The notes beneath the pieces are model-generated. The model was not told where the DNA came from. It did no database searches and saw nothing but the letters and a program-made list of their open reading frames with translations. Both the position numbers and the translations under genes were made by a program. Shown here piece by piece: positions 24,376 through 32,601 of a DNA stretch of 32,672 nucleotides. Each line of letters opens with the position of its first letter. The stretch's first letter is position 1. The DNA is taken from contig JAEWWC010000120.1 of the NCBI GenBank assembly GCA_023396555.1, forward strand, positions 1 to 32,672, given 5' to 3'. The stretch is from Bacillota bacterium (GTDB lineage: Bacteria; Bacillota; Clostridia; Christensenellales; SZUA-584).

Positions 24376-24779
24376 ATCACCCGATGCCCCAGCCCGATGG
24401 CAACTTCGTTCAGGTGAAGCAGACCGATTCCAAAGAACATACCGATAGCCAGGTGCTCTCCGAAACGGGCAATACCGATCTTGCCGCCCACGTTAAGGCC
24501 TATGGCTTTGGAAGTGATCTGGGAGATGGCCTCCCTCGTCGCACCGGCCACTGCACCTTCTTCATGATGCGTTTCACCGATGATGTTTTCGCGCTTAGCG
24601 GCAACGACGCAGCATTCCACGATCCGCATCACGGACGCAAGAAACTCTCCGCCAAAATCGACGGCCGCCACCTTTATGTCAACTTCGGCGTAACGGGCTT
24701 TCAGAGCCTTTTCATCTTCTCTGGTAGATGAAAGAGCCAGCCGTATCGCCGCTCGGGCCACATCCTTGCTTCCGGGCAT
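24372..24779 (-). CDS. HutP-family protein
   Basis: The 135-residue protein matches the clostridial HutP family: VMRIVECCVVAAKREN (50-65), HHEEGAVAGATREAISQ (71-87), then IGLNVGGKIGIARFGEHLA (93-111) and LLHLNEVAIGLGHR (120-133). Bacillus HutP binds histidine, Mg2+ and RNA to antiterminate the hut operon. No hut gene is present here; the gene leads cmk, plsC and ispH-rpsA. The motif around HHEEGA differs from what I remember of the Bacillus metal-binding histidines, so ligand and target may differ. ATG at 24777-24779 has GGAGG before it. The family call is firm; the role as a regulator is inferred. Confidence 0.87.
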   Translation of the reverse strand: MPGSKDVARAAIRLALSSTREDEKALKARYAEVDIKVAAVDFGGEFLASVMRIVECCVVAAKRENIIGETHHEEGAVAGATREAISQITSKAIGLNVGGKIGIARFGEHLAIGMFFGIGLLHLNEVAIGLGHRVI

Positions 24780-24814
24780 GCCAGTTTTCCTCCGCTCTCT
24801 TTTTTCCGCTTTTC

Positions 24815-24843
24815 ATTATATTAAATTATCTGAGATTTAACAA
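24815..24843 (-). promoter_or_regulatory. Sigma-A promoter of the hutP-cmk-plsC-ispH/rpsA operon
   Basis: TTGTTA (24838-24843) and a perfect TATAAT (24815-24820) are 17 bases apart on the minus strand, 35 bases before the hutP-like start. The rest of the divergent spacer to 24962 is AT-rich; I see no confident plus-strand promoter in it. Confidence 0.75.
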
Positions 24844-24962
24844 TAATGAATCTTCTTAAGCCTCTACATTATCCCATATTATGCTTTCATTATGGCTTAT
24901 TTTGTATTAATATATATAAGTAGAAATAACAATGGCGAAAATCGGAAGACGAGGTGCTTGTC

Positions 24963-26027
24963 ATGAATTCCAGCTATGATTCCTTTTCTTGTCCGTCATG
25001 CGGAGCTGAAATGAAAATGGACGGCAGCAGCTTATCATGCACATACTGTGGCAAGAATGAACAGCTCTGTGCCGCCAACTCTGATACAGAAGAACTGGAT
25101 TTCAGCGCCCTTGAGACGGAATCCGTATGGCGAGAACCTGTTACGCAACGGTGCGGCAGTTGCGGCAGTGAAACAGCCTATATTTCCGGCAGTTCGCCCC
25201 ATACTTGCGTCTATTGTGCAAAAAGTAGCATCCTGCCCCTGGACAAACCCTATGGCATACGGCCTTCTTTGATCGCGCCATTCAAGCTGACATCCGGGCA
25301 AGCCACCGCTCATCTGGACAAATGGCTGAAAAAACGCTTTCTGGCCCCGTTTCCATTTAAGAAGGAATTGTCTTCCGGCAGCATCAACGGGCTGTACCTG
25401 CCTTATTGGAGCTTTGGCGCAAACGCGAATGCCGAATACACAGGCCAGGCTGGAAGCTATTATCAGGATACCGAAATAAACACCTCTTCCTCAGGCGAAA
25501 GAACGCAGGCAAAGAGCCGCCGCGTGCGCAAGGTGCGCTGGCGCATGGTCTCAGGCAGCTACAACAAGAAATTCAGCGACGTTATTTTCGGAGACGTCAG
25601 CCATATCGATGCGAAAGTGATCAAGAGCATCGAGCCTTTCAAACTGAGCGAGCTGGTCAAGTATGATGACAGATATGTCTCGGGGTTTGCTATAGAGCGC
25701 TACAAGCTGGGTCTAAAAGCCAGTTGGGACCGCGCAAAAGCATATATGAGCACCGTGCTTCGCGGCGACATCACAGCTATCGTCAAACGCGGCAGCGACG
25801 TGACGGGCGCCGTCAGCATTTGCACGAAATACACGGATATCAGCCATCAGCTTTTGCTTTTGCCTGTCTGGATATCCACTTATCGTTTCCGGAACAAAGC
25901 GTTTAATGTGTACATAAACGGTCAGACCGGTGAGATATTCGGAGAATCTCCGGTCAGTATATTGAAAATAGGTATTATTGTCCTGGTTGCGGCTGCGGCA
26001 GCCGCGCTGCTCCTCTGGCTGTTATAA
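24963..26027 (+). CDS. Double zinc-ribbon protein with C-terminal membrane anchor, unknown function
   Basis: The 354-residue protein has two N-terminal zinc ribbons: CPSCG with CTYCG (about residues 10-30) and CGSCG with CVYC (about 64-85). A middle region of about 200 residues contains LYLPYWSFGANANAEYTGQ and basic RRVRKVRWR, and reads SGFAIERYKLGL near the end. A single hydrophobic helix forms the C terminus (about 332-354). Such proteins are often labelled TFIIB-type zinc ribbon or helicase-like by automatic annotation, but no helicase or nuclease motif is visible. It may be a tail-anchored membrane protein. ATG at 24963-24965 follows GAGGTG; an earlier in-frame GTG lies within that SD. 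It is transcribed divergently from the hutP operon and converges on the GIY-YIG gene, sharing the stop region. Confidence 0.8.
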   Translation: MNSSYDSFSCPSCGAEMKMDGSSLSCTYCGKNEQLCAANSDTEELDFSALETESVWREPVTQRCGSCGSETAYISGSSPHTCVYCAKSSILPLDKPYGIRPSLIAPFKLTSGQATAHLDKWLKKRFLAPFPFKKELSSGSINGLYLPYWSFGANANAEYTGQAGSYYQDTEINTSSSGERTQAKSRRVRKVRWRMVSGSYNKKFSDVIFGDVSHIDAKVIKSIEPFKLSELVKYDDRYVSGFAIERYKLGLKASWDRAKAYMSTVLRGDITAIVKRGSDVTGAVSICTKYTDISHQLLLLPVWISTYRFRNKAFNVYINGQTGEIFGESPVSILKIGIIVLVAAAAAALLLWLL

Positions 26028-26276
26028 CACTACTCCCTGATTCGCTATCAGGGCTAGTTTCTCACTCCGGCTCAGCTTTTTCATCGCGTATTCACGGCGC
26101 ATCGCTTCGGCACGCGTATCATAGCTTTCCGAGTATCTGAGTTGCGCGGGCAGCCGGCTCCGAACATATTTGCTCCCCCGTCCGGCGTTATGCTGCCTGA
26201 CCCGGTTCTCCAGATCCGGCGTCCATCCGGTATACAGGCTGCCATCAGCGCATTCCAGCATATAGACCCAGAACAT
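26022..26276 (-). CDS. GIY-YIG domain protein (UPF0213/YhbQ-like)
   Basis: The 84-residue protein is a stand-alone GIY-YIG domain: YMLECADGSLYTGWTPDLENRVRQHNAG with Tyr5 and Tyr15 (variant GIY and YTG in place of YIG), a basic Arg22/Arg26 region and the late Glu61. UPF0213 proteins of this size are common in bacteria and are thought to be nucleases, but their substrate is not established. ATG at 26274-26276 lies three bases after the degV stop with no clear SD, so it is likely coupled to degV. Its stop codon shares TTATAA with the convergent gene (six-base overlap). Confidence 0.88.
   Translation of the reverse strand: MFWVYMLECADGSLYTGWTPDLENRVRQHNAGRGSKYVRSRLPAQLRYSESYDTRAEAMRREYAMKKLSRSEKLALIANQGVVL
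26035..26053 (+). terminator. Candidate terminator of the zinc-ribbon gene inside the GIY-YIG gene
   Basis: CCCTGAT (26035-26041) and ATCAGGG (26047-26053) make a seven-base stem with a five-base loop, seven bases after the zinc-ribbon stop. The following U tract is poor (CTAGTTTCTC), so this is tentative. The same bases encode part of the GIY-YIG protein on the minus strand. Confidence 0.35.
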
Positions 26277-26279
26277 GGC

Positions 26280-27119
26280 CTATTTATATATGAAGAGGAC
26301 GCCCAGAGTGCCGGGGCCGCAATGGGTCGCGATGGTCGGAGAAGCGTCTGTGATCATAACGTTGGCGAAGCCAAATTCCGTCTCCAAACGCGATTTGACC
26401 GCATCCGCTTTCTCAGACAGGCAGTGTGTCACGAATATGCGCTTGGGGTCAACATCCGCAGCCCCCTCCATCACTTGGTCGAAGTATTTGTCAATAAAAT
26501 GCGCACCCCGGAATTTGGATGTGGGGACGATCTCGCCGCCGCGCAGTTCCAGCTTGGGCTTGATCTGCAGCCGGCTGCCCACGATGGATACCAGCTTCGA
26601 GCAGCGCCCTCCCATGTACAGATACTTCAGCGTATCCACCACAAAGCTGGCCTGTACCTTATCACGAATCTTAAGCGCGTACTGGGTAATTTCATCAAGC
26701 CCCGCTCCAGCCATTGCACGGTCCGACGCTTCCAGTACCTGCAGACCAACACCGGTGGACAGGCTCTGCGAATCCACGATGGATATCCGGTCGGAACCGA
26801 TCTGATCTGCAGCCGTTTTGGCGTTCTGCATCGTACTGGAAAGGCGACTGCTGATGCCCAAGAAAAATACGTCGTAACCCTCTTCCAGCCACCGCCTGAA
26901 GACCACTTCAAAATCATATGCGTTGACAGCGGCGGATTTGGGCAGCACGCCCGTAGCATCAGCATATTCAAAAAGCATCTGGCTGGACAGGTTCTGATCA
27001 TCCGGATAAGATTTTTCACCTAGAATGATGTGTAGCGGGACCCGTTCAATGCCGCGTTCTTCCAGCAAGCCAAAAGGCAGGTCGCATGTACTGTCTGTAA
27101 TGATTTTCACTTTGTTCAT
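26280..27119 (-). CDS. DegV family fatty-acid-binding protein
   Basis: The 279-residue cytosolic protein belongs to the DegV family, whose members bind a fatty acid and present it to fatty-acid kinase FakA. Visible motifs are ITDSTCDLP (about 6-14), a GVLPKSAAVNAYDF segment in place of the more usual TSQPS, GISSRLSSTMQNA, and IVDSQSLSTGVG. ATG at 27117-27119 is chosen for its GGAG SD and normal N terminus; the frame extends 29 residues upstream without similarity. No fakA is present in the window. The GIY-YIG gene follows immediately. Confidence 0.93.
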   Translation of the reverse strand: MNKVKIITDSTCDLPFGLLEERGIERVPLHIILGEKSYPDDQNLSSQMLFEYADATGVLPKSAAVNAYDFEVVFRRWLEEGYDVFFLGISSRLSSTMQNAKTAADQIGSDRISIVDSQSLSTGVGLQVLEASDRAMAGAGLDEITQYALKIRDKVQASFVVDTLKYLYMGGRCSKLVSIVGSRLQIKPKLELRGGEIVPTSKFRGAHFIDKYFDQVMEGAADVDPKRIFVTHCLSEKADAVKSRLETEFGFANVMITDASPTIATHCGPGTLGVLFIYK

Positions 27120-27171
27120 AAGGTTCTCCAAAAAAGAAGTATAATTATGATTCCTGACAATAGACTCGTAA

Positions 27172-27202
27172 ATTATACCATTACCGCAAGGTGGTTGTCC
27201 AA
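27172..27202 (-). promoter_or_regulatory. Promoter of degV
   Basis: A perfect TATAAT (27172-27177) with TG one base before it (extended -10) is 19 bases from TTGGAC (27197-27202) on the minus strand, about 50 bases before degV. The extended -10 compensates for the long spacer. Confidence 0.55.
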
Positions 27203-27294
27203 GCAATAATGTACTTGATATTGTTAATTTTCGGGATCAGTAATGCTACCATGGATTTTATGATTAGGTACGGCAGGGGCCTGAAGACTTCCGG

Positions 27295-27323
27295 TTGCAG
27301 ATGATCCTTTTTTAATGTATAAT
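27295..27323 (+). promoter_or_regulatory. Sigma-A promoter of the lonA operon
   Basis: TTGCAG (27295-27300) and a perfect TATAAT (27318-27323) are 17 bases apart, 31 bases before the lonA start. I saw no CIRCE element or CtsR-type repeat around it, so heat-shock control of those kinds is not supported. Confidence 0.75.
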
Positions 27324-27354
27324 ACACCAGCAAATAACAGATGGAGGGTATTCC

Positions 27355-29673
27355 ATGACCAACATCATGCCGATGGTGGCTTTAAGAGACGTCATCGTTT
27401 TTCCATATATGGCGCTGCATTTTGAGGTGGGACGCGAAAAATCTATCGCTGCTCTGGAAAAGGCTATGGAGGACGATCAGATCATCTTCCTTGCTTCGCA
27501 AAAGGACAAGGAGGTCACTGAGCCGGATGCTGACGATATTTATGAAGTGGGCACCGTATCGAAGATCAAGCAGATACTGAAGCTGCCGGGCGATATCATC
27601 CGTGTGCTGGTCAAAGGCATATACCGAGCGCGCATCGTTAATTACATCAAGACTGAACCTTTTCTTGAGGTGGAAACATCTCAGCTTGTTTATGAACCGC
27701 TGCCGGATTCGGATACCAAGGAGCTGGCCTTACGGCGCATGGTATTAAGCCTTTTTGAAGAACTGACCAATATCAGCACCAAGGTCTCCTCCGAGTTGCT
27801 GTCTTCCGTCAACAGCGTGGACGACGCCGGGCAGATGGCGGACATCATCGCTTCCAGCGTTATATTCAAGCTGGAGGACAAGCAGAAGCTGCTGGAATGC
27901 GTGGACGTCAACGAGCGTCTCGAACTGTTGGTGGGCATACTCACCAGCGAGTTGGAGATCACCGCCATCGAGAATGAGATTCGCGGCAAGGTGCGAAAGC
28001 AAATCGACAAGTCGCAAAAGGAATACGTGCTGCGCGAGCAGATGCGCGCCATACAGAGTGAACTCGGCGAGGCGGGTAGCGTGCAGTCCGAGGCGGATGA
28101 GCTAAGGGAGCGTCTCGCCGAACTGGACTTGAGCGACGATATCCGCGACAAGGTTGAAAAAGAGATTTCCCGCATGGAGAAGCTCTCTCTGGGCTCTCCT
28201 GAATTGGGAGTCATCCGAACCTACGTCGACTGGATACTCGACCTGCCCTGGGGCGTGACAACCGAAGACAACCTTGACCTTACCCATGCTCGTAAGATAT
28301 TGGACGAGGACCACTACGGTCTGGAAAAAGTGAAGGACCGGATCATTGAATATCTGGCGGTGCTGGGGCGCAAGAAGGACATGCGCGGGCCCATACTGTG
28401 CTTCGTGGGGCCGCCGGGCACCGGCAAAACGTCCATCGCCCGTTCCATCGCGCGTGCGGTGGGTCGTAAGTTCGTGCGTACCTCGCTGGGCGGCGTGCGC
28501 GACGAGGCGGAGATACGTGGACACCGGCGAACGTACATCGGCGCGATACCCGGCCGCATCATCGCGTCTATCAAGCAGGCGGGCAGCATCAACCCCGTAT
28601 TCCTGTTCGACGAGATCGATAAGATGTCCAGCGATTTCCGTGGGGACCCCGCTTCGGCGATGCTGGAGGTGCTGGACCCGGAGATCAACAATAGCTTCCG
28701 CGACCACTATCTGGATCTGCCGTTCAACCTTGAGCATGTAATGTTCCTGACGACAGCCAACAGCTATGAAGCCATACCCGCTCCGCTGCTGGACAGGATG
28801 GAAATGATCGAACTGTCCAGCTACACCGAACTGGAGAAGATGGGCATCGCGAAAAACCATCTGATCCCCAAGCAGCGTGAGGCGCACAGTCTGGAGCCTC
28901 ATGAGGTGACAATTCGGGACAGTGCGCTCACCGAGATCATCCGGCGTTATACGCGCGAAGCAGGTGTACGCGAACTGGAGCGCAAGATCGCCACTGTTTT
29001 CCGCAAATGCTTGGTGGACTTGTCAGGACGCCGCAACAGCATCGTAGTAACGAAAGACACTGTGCATAAATATCTGGGCGCGCCAATATATTCGCAGACT
29101 GCTTCCGAAGCGGCTGACCGCATCGGCGTGGTGATGGGACTCGCCTGGACCGTAGCCGGCGGGCAGACGCTCGTCGTGGAAGCGATTCGCATGCACGGCA
29201 AGGGTAAGCTGGAGCTGACCGGCAAGCTGGGCGAGGTAATGCAGGAATCCGCCAAGGCGGCTCTCAGCTACGTGCGTGCCAACAGCAAGGCGCTGCATAT
29301 CGACGAGAACTTCATCGATACGACGGATATCCATATCCATCTTCCTGAAGGCGCAATCCCCAAGGATGGACCATCGGCAGGCATTACCATCGCGACGGCG
29401 CTGGTTTCCGTACTGTCCGGCCGCACCGTTCGGCGTGATATCGCGATGACCGGTGAGCTGACGCTGACGGGGCGTGTGCTACCCATCGGCGGGCTCAAGG
29501 AAAAATCGCTGGCCGCACTCAAGGTGGGCATCAAGACAATTATCATCCCGCAGGGAAACGAAAAAGATCTGGATTCGATGCCGCCCGCCGTGCGAAAGAA
29601 CATCAACTTCATTCGCGTGTCCGAGCTGGATGAGGTGCTGCGCATAGCGATCAACCCCGGGCAGGAGTCTTAA
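27355..29673 (+). CDS. lon: ATP-dependent protease LonA
   Basis: The 772-residue cytosolic protease degrades misfolded and regulatory proteins. It has the N-terminal LON substrate domain (about 1-200, MVALRDVIVFPYM), a coiled-coil middle (about 200-310), AAA+ with Walker A GPPGTGKT at 352-359 and Walker B FLFDEIDKM, and the C-terminal protease domain with Ser674 in DGPSAG and Lys717 in GGLKEK forming the catalytic pair. ATG at 27355 follows GGAGGG. It leads an operon with engB and a metallophosphoesterase. The engB SD lies in the end of lonA. Confidence 0.97.
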   Translation: MTNIMPMVALRDVIVFPYMALHFEVGREKSIAALEKAMEDDQIIFLASQKDKEVTEPDADDIYEVGTVSKIKQILKLPGDIIRVLVKGIYRARIVNYIKTEPFLEVETSQLVYEPLPDSDTKELALRRMVLSLFEELTNISTKVSSELLSSVNSVDDAGQMADIIASSVIFKLEDKQKLLECVDVNERLELLVGILTSELEITAIENEIRGKVRKQIDKSQKEYVLREQMRAIQSELGEAGSVQSEADELRERLAELDLSDDIRDKVEKEISRMEKLSLGSPELGVIRTYVDWILDLPWGVTTEDNLDLTHARKILDEDHYGLEKVKDRIIEYLAVLGRKKDMRGPILCFVGPPGTGKTSIARSIARAVGRKFVRTSLGGVRDEAEIRGHRRTYIGAIPGRIIASIKQAGSINPVFLFDEIDKMSSDFRGDPASAMLEVLDPEINNSFRDHYLDLPFNLEHVMFLTTANSYEAIPAPLLDRMEMIELSSYTELEKMGIAKNHLIPKQREAHSLEPHEVTIRDSALTEIIRRYTREAGVRELERKIATVFRKCLVDLSGRRNSIVVTKDTVHKYLGAPIYSQTASEAADRIGVVMGLAWTVAGGQTLVVEAIRMHGKGKLELTGKLGEVMQESAKAALSYVRANSKALHIDENFIDTTDIHIHLPEGAIPKDGPSAGITIATALVSVLSGRTVRRDIAMTGELTLTGRVLPIGGLKEKSLAALKVGIKTIIIPQGNEKDLDSMPPAVRKNINFIRVSELDEVLRIAINPGQES

Positions 29674-29675
29674 AT

Positions 29676-30260
29676 ATGCTGATCAAAAATGCGCGTTTCC
29701 TGAAAAGCATGAAGAAAAAGGGCGACTACCCGGAAACGGGTTTGCCGGAGATTGCCATCTGCGGCAAGTCCAACGTCGGCAAATCGTCCTTGATAAACTA
29801 TTTGACGAACAACTACAAGCTCGCTAAGGTCAGCTCCACCCCCGGTAAAACGCGGCTGGTCAACTTTTTCGTGATAAACGAGGCCTTTATGCTGGTGGAC
29901 CTCCCGGGCTACGGCTTCGCTAAGGTGTCGCATTCGGAAAAGGATTCGTGGTCAGAGATGGTGGAAGGCTATCTCAAAACATCCCAGCAGCTCAAAGCTC
30001 TGCTGATACTGCTGGACATACGGCACAAGCCCACCGCGGACGATAAGCTGATGTTTGAATGGGCCGCGCTGTTCGGGCTTTCGGTGATCATCGTCGCGAC
30101 CAAAGCTGACAAAATCGCCAAGACGAAAAGACCGGCGGCGTTAAAACAGCTGGCGCAGGCCGTTAGCGATATCGAATACCCAGTCGTAGCGGTCAGCTCT
30201 CAGAGCAGAATCGGCGCGGAAGCGCTGCTCGATGAAATTGAAAAGGCGATTGGAGCATGA
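29676..30260 (+). CDS. engB: Ribosome biogenesis GTPase EngB/YsxC
   Basis: The 194-residue GTPase is needed for assembly of the large ribosomal subunit. It has G1 GKSNVGKSS (30-38), a G2-region STPGKTR, G3 DLPGYGFAK and G4 in the variant ATKADK (usually TKxDK). Length and order match YsxC. ATG at 29676 lies two bases after the lonA stop, with AGGAG inside lonA. The lonA-ysxC pair is the standard Firmicutes order. Confidence 0.95.
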   Translation: MLIKNARFLKSMKKKGDYPETGLPEIAICGKSNVGKSSLINYLTNNYKLAKVSSTPGKTRLVNFFVINEAFMLVDLPGYGFAKVSHSEKDSWSEMVEGYLKTSQQLKALLILLDIRHKPTADDKLMFEWAALFGLSVIIVATKADKIAKTKRPAALKQLAQAVSDIEYPVVAVSSQSRIGAEALLDEIEKAIGA

Positions 30261-30952
30261 GCATATACGCGATCGGGGATCTGCACCTCTCGGGGCAGGC
30301 TCCCAAGCCCATGGATATATTCGGAGATCATTGGACGGACCACTGGCCGCGCATCCGGCAGGACTGGCAGCAGACGGTGACGGGCGATGATCTGGTTTTG
30401 ATACCCGGCGATATCTCCTGGGCGATGCGGCTGGAAGATGCGCGCTGCGATCTGGACGAGATTGGCCGTCTGCCGGGCATGAAGATCATTATGCGCGGCA
30501 ACCACGATTACTGGTGGGGCTCACTGAGCCAGGTGCAGTCCATACTAACTGGCAACACGTACGCCCTGCAGAACAACAGCTTCGTTTTCGGCGGGCATGT
30601 GATCGGCGGCACGCGCGGCTGGCTCTGCCCCGGCAACCGCTACTACGCAGCGGATTCCGACGAAAAGATATACCTGCGCGAAGCGGGACGGTTGGAGCTG
30701 TCGCTATCGAACGCACGCAAACAGGCTCCGAACGCCCGGTTGATCGGTATGATACACTATCCGCCCGCAGACCAGTCCGGCGCACGCACGTTGTTCACCG
30801 ACATATTTGAAAAATACGAAACCGAGCTGGTGATATATGGGCATCTTCACGCGGCCAGCATACGCGGAGCGCTGAGCGGCGACATTCGCGGCGTCATCTA
30901 CCGTCTGGTCTCCTGCGACGCCATCGGCTTTCAGCTCGTTAAAATTGCTTGA
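30257..30952 (+). CDS. Calcineurin-like metallophosphoesterase
   Basis: The 231-residue protein has the full set of metal-binding motifs of the family: GDLHL (7-11), GDISW (about 51-55), GNHDYWW (about 81-87), a single MIHYPP and the final GHLH (about 194-197). It should hydrolyse a phosphoester, but the substrate cannot be told. ATG at 30257 overlaps the engB stop by ATGA, so it is coupled to engB. Its last 22 bases overlap the 3' end of convergent lonB. Confidence 0.92.
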   Translation: MSIYAIGDLHLSGQAPKPMDIFGDHWTDHWPRIRQDWQQTVTGDDLVLIPGDISWAMRLEDARCDLDEIGRLPGMKIIMRGNHDYWWGSLSQVQSILTGNTYALQNNSFVFGGHVIGGTRGWLCPGNRYYAADSDEKIYLREAGRLELSLSNARKQAPNARLIGMIHYPPADQSGARTLFTDIFEKYETELVIYGHLHAASIRGALSGDIRGVIYRLVSCDAIGFQLVKIA

Positions 30953-32601
30953 TCCTCGCCCTGGGCGATCCTGATTTCGGTTGCTGCCGGTTGTTCCTCG
31001 GCGGCTTTTTTATTGAACGCAAGCCGTATCGCGTCCGTCAGGTCGGCAACCCCAACTACACGCACACCCTCCGTCCCTTGAGCTTCGGCCATATTGTCCA
31101 CCGGTATCAGCACCAGCTTCGCGCCCGCCCGTCGGGCCGCTTCTACCTTGGCCTTTACGCCACCCACCGCACGCACTGCGCCGCTGATGGATATCTCCCC
31201 CGTCATGGCGAGCTCACCGACCACTGGCCTTCCGGTGATGGCGGACAGTACCGATATAGCCATCGCGAGTCCTGCGGACGGCCCGTCCACCGGCGCGCCG
31301 CCCGGCAGGTTGATATGTATATAGTAATGTGCCGGATTGATGCCGAAGTTCTTCTTCAGCGCTGTCAGCACGTTGTCCACCGAGCTCTTCGCGGTGCTCT
31401 TTCGCCGGTACTTCTTGCTGTCGAGGCCCACCTCTTCCTCCTCCACCAGTCCCGTGACAGTTAGCGAACCGATGTCCGCGCGCACCGCCACCGTTTCCAC
31501 CTCGATCACGGTGCCGACCATCGACCCGTATACGCCGAGGCCGTTCACGCAGCCGGGCGCGCCCGAGCCGAGGCGCAACGCGGGCCTTTTCATGTACCGT
31601 CCGGTGTCCGCCACCCAACCGATGTGCCGGGGCTGCAACCGCGTTTCACCCTGCTCACGCGCTACACCCGCCGCCAGTTGCACCATGTTGACGGCGTCGC
31701 GCCCGTTGGACGCGTACTCACCCACCAACTGAGCCGCCGCATCGTCTATCGCCAGCCCCGTCTTTTCCGCCGCGTTCCTGGCGATGCGAATGATCTCCTC
31801 GGGGAACAGCGGGCGGAAGAATATCTCCATGCAGCGCGAACGTATCGCCTGCGGTATATCCTTGGGCGATTTCGTCGTCGCACCCACCAGCCGAAAATCC
31901 GCCGGTAGCCCGTGCGCGAATATGTCGTGGACGTGCGCGGGGATGCTCTTGTTTTCCCGGCTGTAATACGCGCTGTCCAGATATACCTTGCGGTCCTCCA
32001 ACACTTTGAGCAACTTGTTGATGTGGAACGGATGCAGCTCGCCGATTTCGTCGAGGAATAATATGCCGCCGTGTGCCCGCGTGACTGCCCCTTCCTTGGG
32101 TGACGGTACACCCGCCGCGCCATACGCGCCCGCGCCCTGATATATCGGGTCGTGCACCGAGCCGATCAGCGGATCGGCGATGTTGCGCTCATCGTAACGA
32201 AGGCAGGTCGCGTCCATCTCGATAAATTTGGCGTCCGCGCGGAATGGCGATGCCGAAGTCTGCTTGGCCTTCTCCATTACCAGACGTGCGGCACACGTCT
32301 TCCCCACGCCGGGCGGGCCGTAGATCAGTACATGCTGCGGATTTTCGCCGCACAGCGCGGCCGTGAGCGCCGTGATACCCTCCTGCTGCCCGATGATCTC
32401 GTCGAAGCTCCGGGGTCTCGTTTTCTCGGAAAGCGGCTCGGTCAGCGACACGGCGCGCATGCGGCTGAGCCGCGCCATCTGTACCCGCGACTCGTTGTCC
32501 ATGGCCGATTTGTTGACACGCCGCCCTTTGAGCTGGCTGAAAAAATAGACGCCGATGATGACGCTGACGGCAAGCTGTATGGCAATGATCATCTCAGACA
32601 T
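30931..32601 (-). CDS. lonB: LonB-type ATP-dependent protease, membrane anchored
   Basis: The 556-residue protease has an N-terminal membrane helix (about 4-22), AAA+ with Walker A GPPGVGKT (95-102) and Walker B GGILFLDEIGEL, and a Lon protease domain with Ser442 in DGPSAG and Lys485 in GGVKAK. It lacks the LON N-domain of LonA. In Bacillus subtilis LonB is made in the forespore under sigma-F, so this supports a spore-former. ATG at 32599-32601 has AAAGGAGC before it. The C-terminal tail (about 530-556) is variable and its DNA carries a terminator for the opposite operon. Confidence 0.94.
   Translation of the reverse strand: MSEMIIAIQLAVSVIIGVYFFSQLKGRRVNKSAMDNESRVQMARLSRMRAVSLTEPLSEKTRPRSFDEIIGQQEGITALTAALCGENPQHVLIYGPPGVGKTCAARLVMEKAKQTSASPFRADAKFIEMDATCLRYDERNIADPLIGSVHDPIYQGAGAYGAAGVPSPKEGAVTRAHGGILFLDEIGELHPFHINKLLKVLEDRKVYLDSAYYSRENKSIPAHVHDIFAHGLPADFRLVGATTKSPKDIPQAIRSRCMEIFFRPLFPEEIIRIARNAAEKTGLAIDDAAAQLVGEYASNGRDAVNMVQLAAGVAREQGETRLQPRHIGWVADTGRYMKRPALRLGSGAPGCVNGLGVYGSMVGTVIEVETVAVRADIGSLTVTGLVEEEEVGLDSKKYRRKSTAKSSVDNVLTALKKNFGINPAHYYIHINLPGGAPVDGPSAGLAMAISVLSAITGRPVVGELAMTGEISISGAVRAVGGVKAKVEAARRAGAKLVLIPVDNMAEAQGTEGVRVVGVADLTDAIRLAFNKKAAEEQPAATEIRIAQGEDQAILTS
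30983..31011 (+). terminator. Terminator of lonA-engB-phosphoesterase, inside lonB
   Basis: GCTGCCG (30983-30989) and CGGCGGC (30999-31005) form a seven-base stem (one G-U) with a nine-base loop followed by six U. It lies 30 bases after the phosphoesterase stop and within the antisense 3' coding sequence of lonB. Confidence 0.7.

Noticed and set aside
25989..26005. Perfect GCGGCTG/CAGCCGC palindrome at the end of the zinc-ribbon gene
   Set aside because: It arises from a run of Ala codons in the membrane helix and has no U tract on either strand.
27120..27354. CIRCE or CtsR operator before lonA
   Set aside because: Neither the CIRCE inverted repeat nor the GGTCAAA-type tandem heptads could be found.
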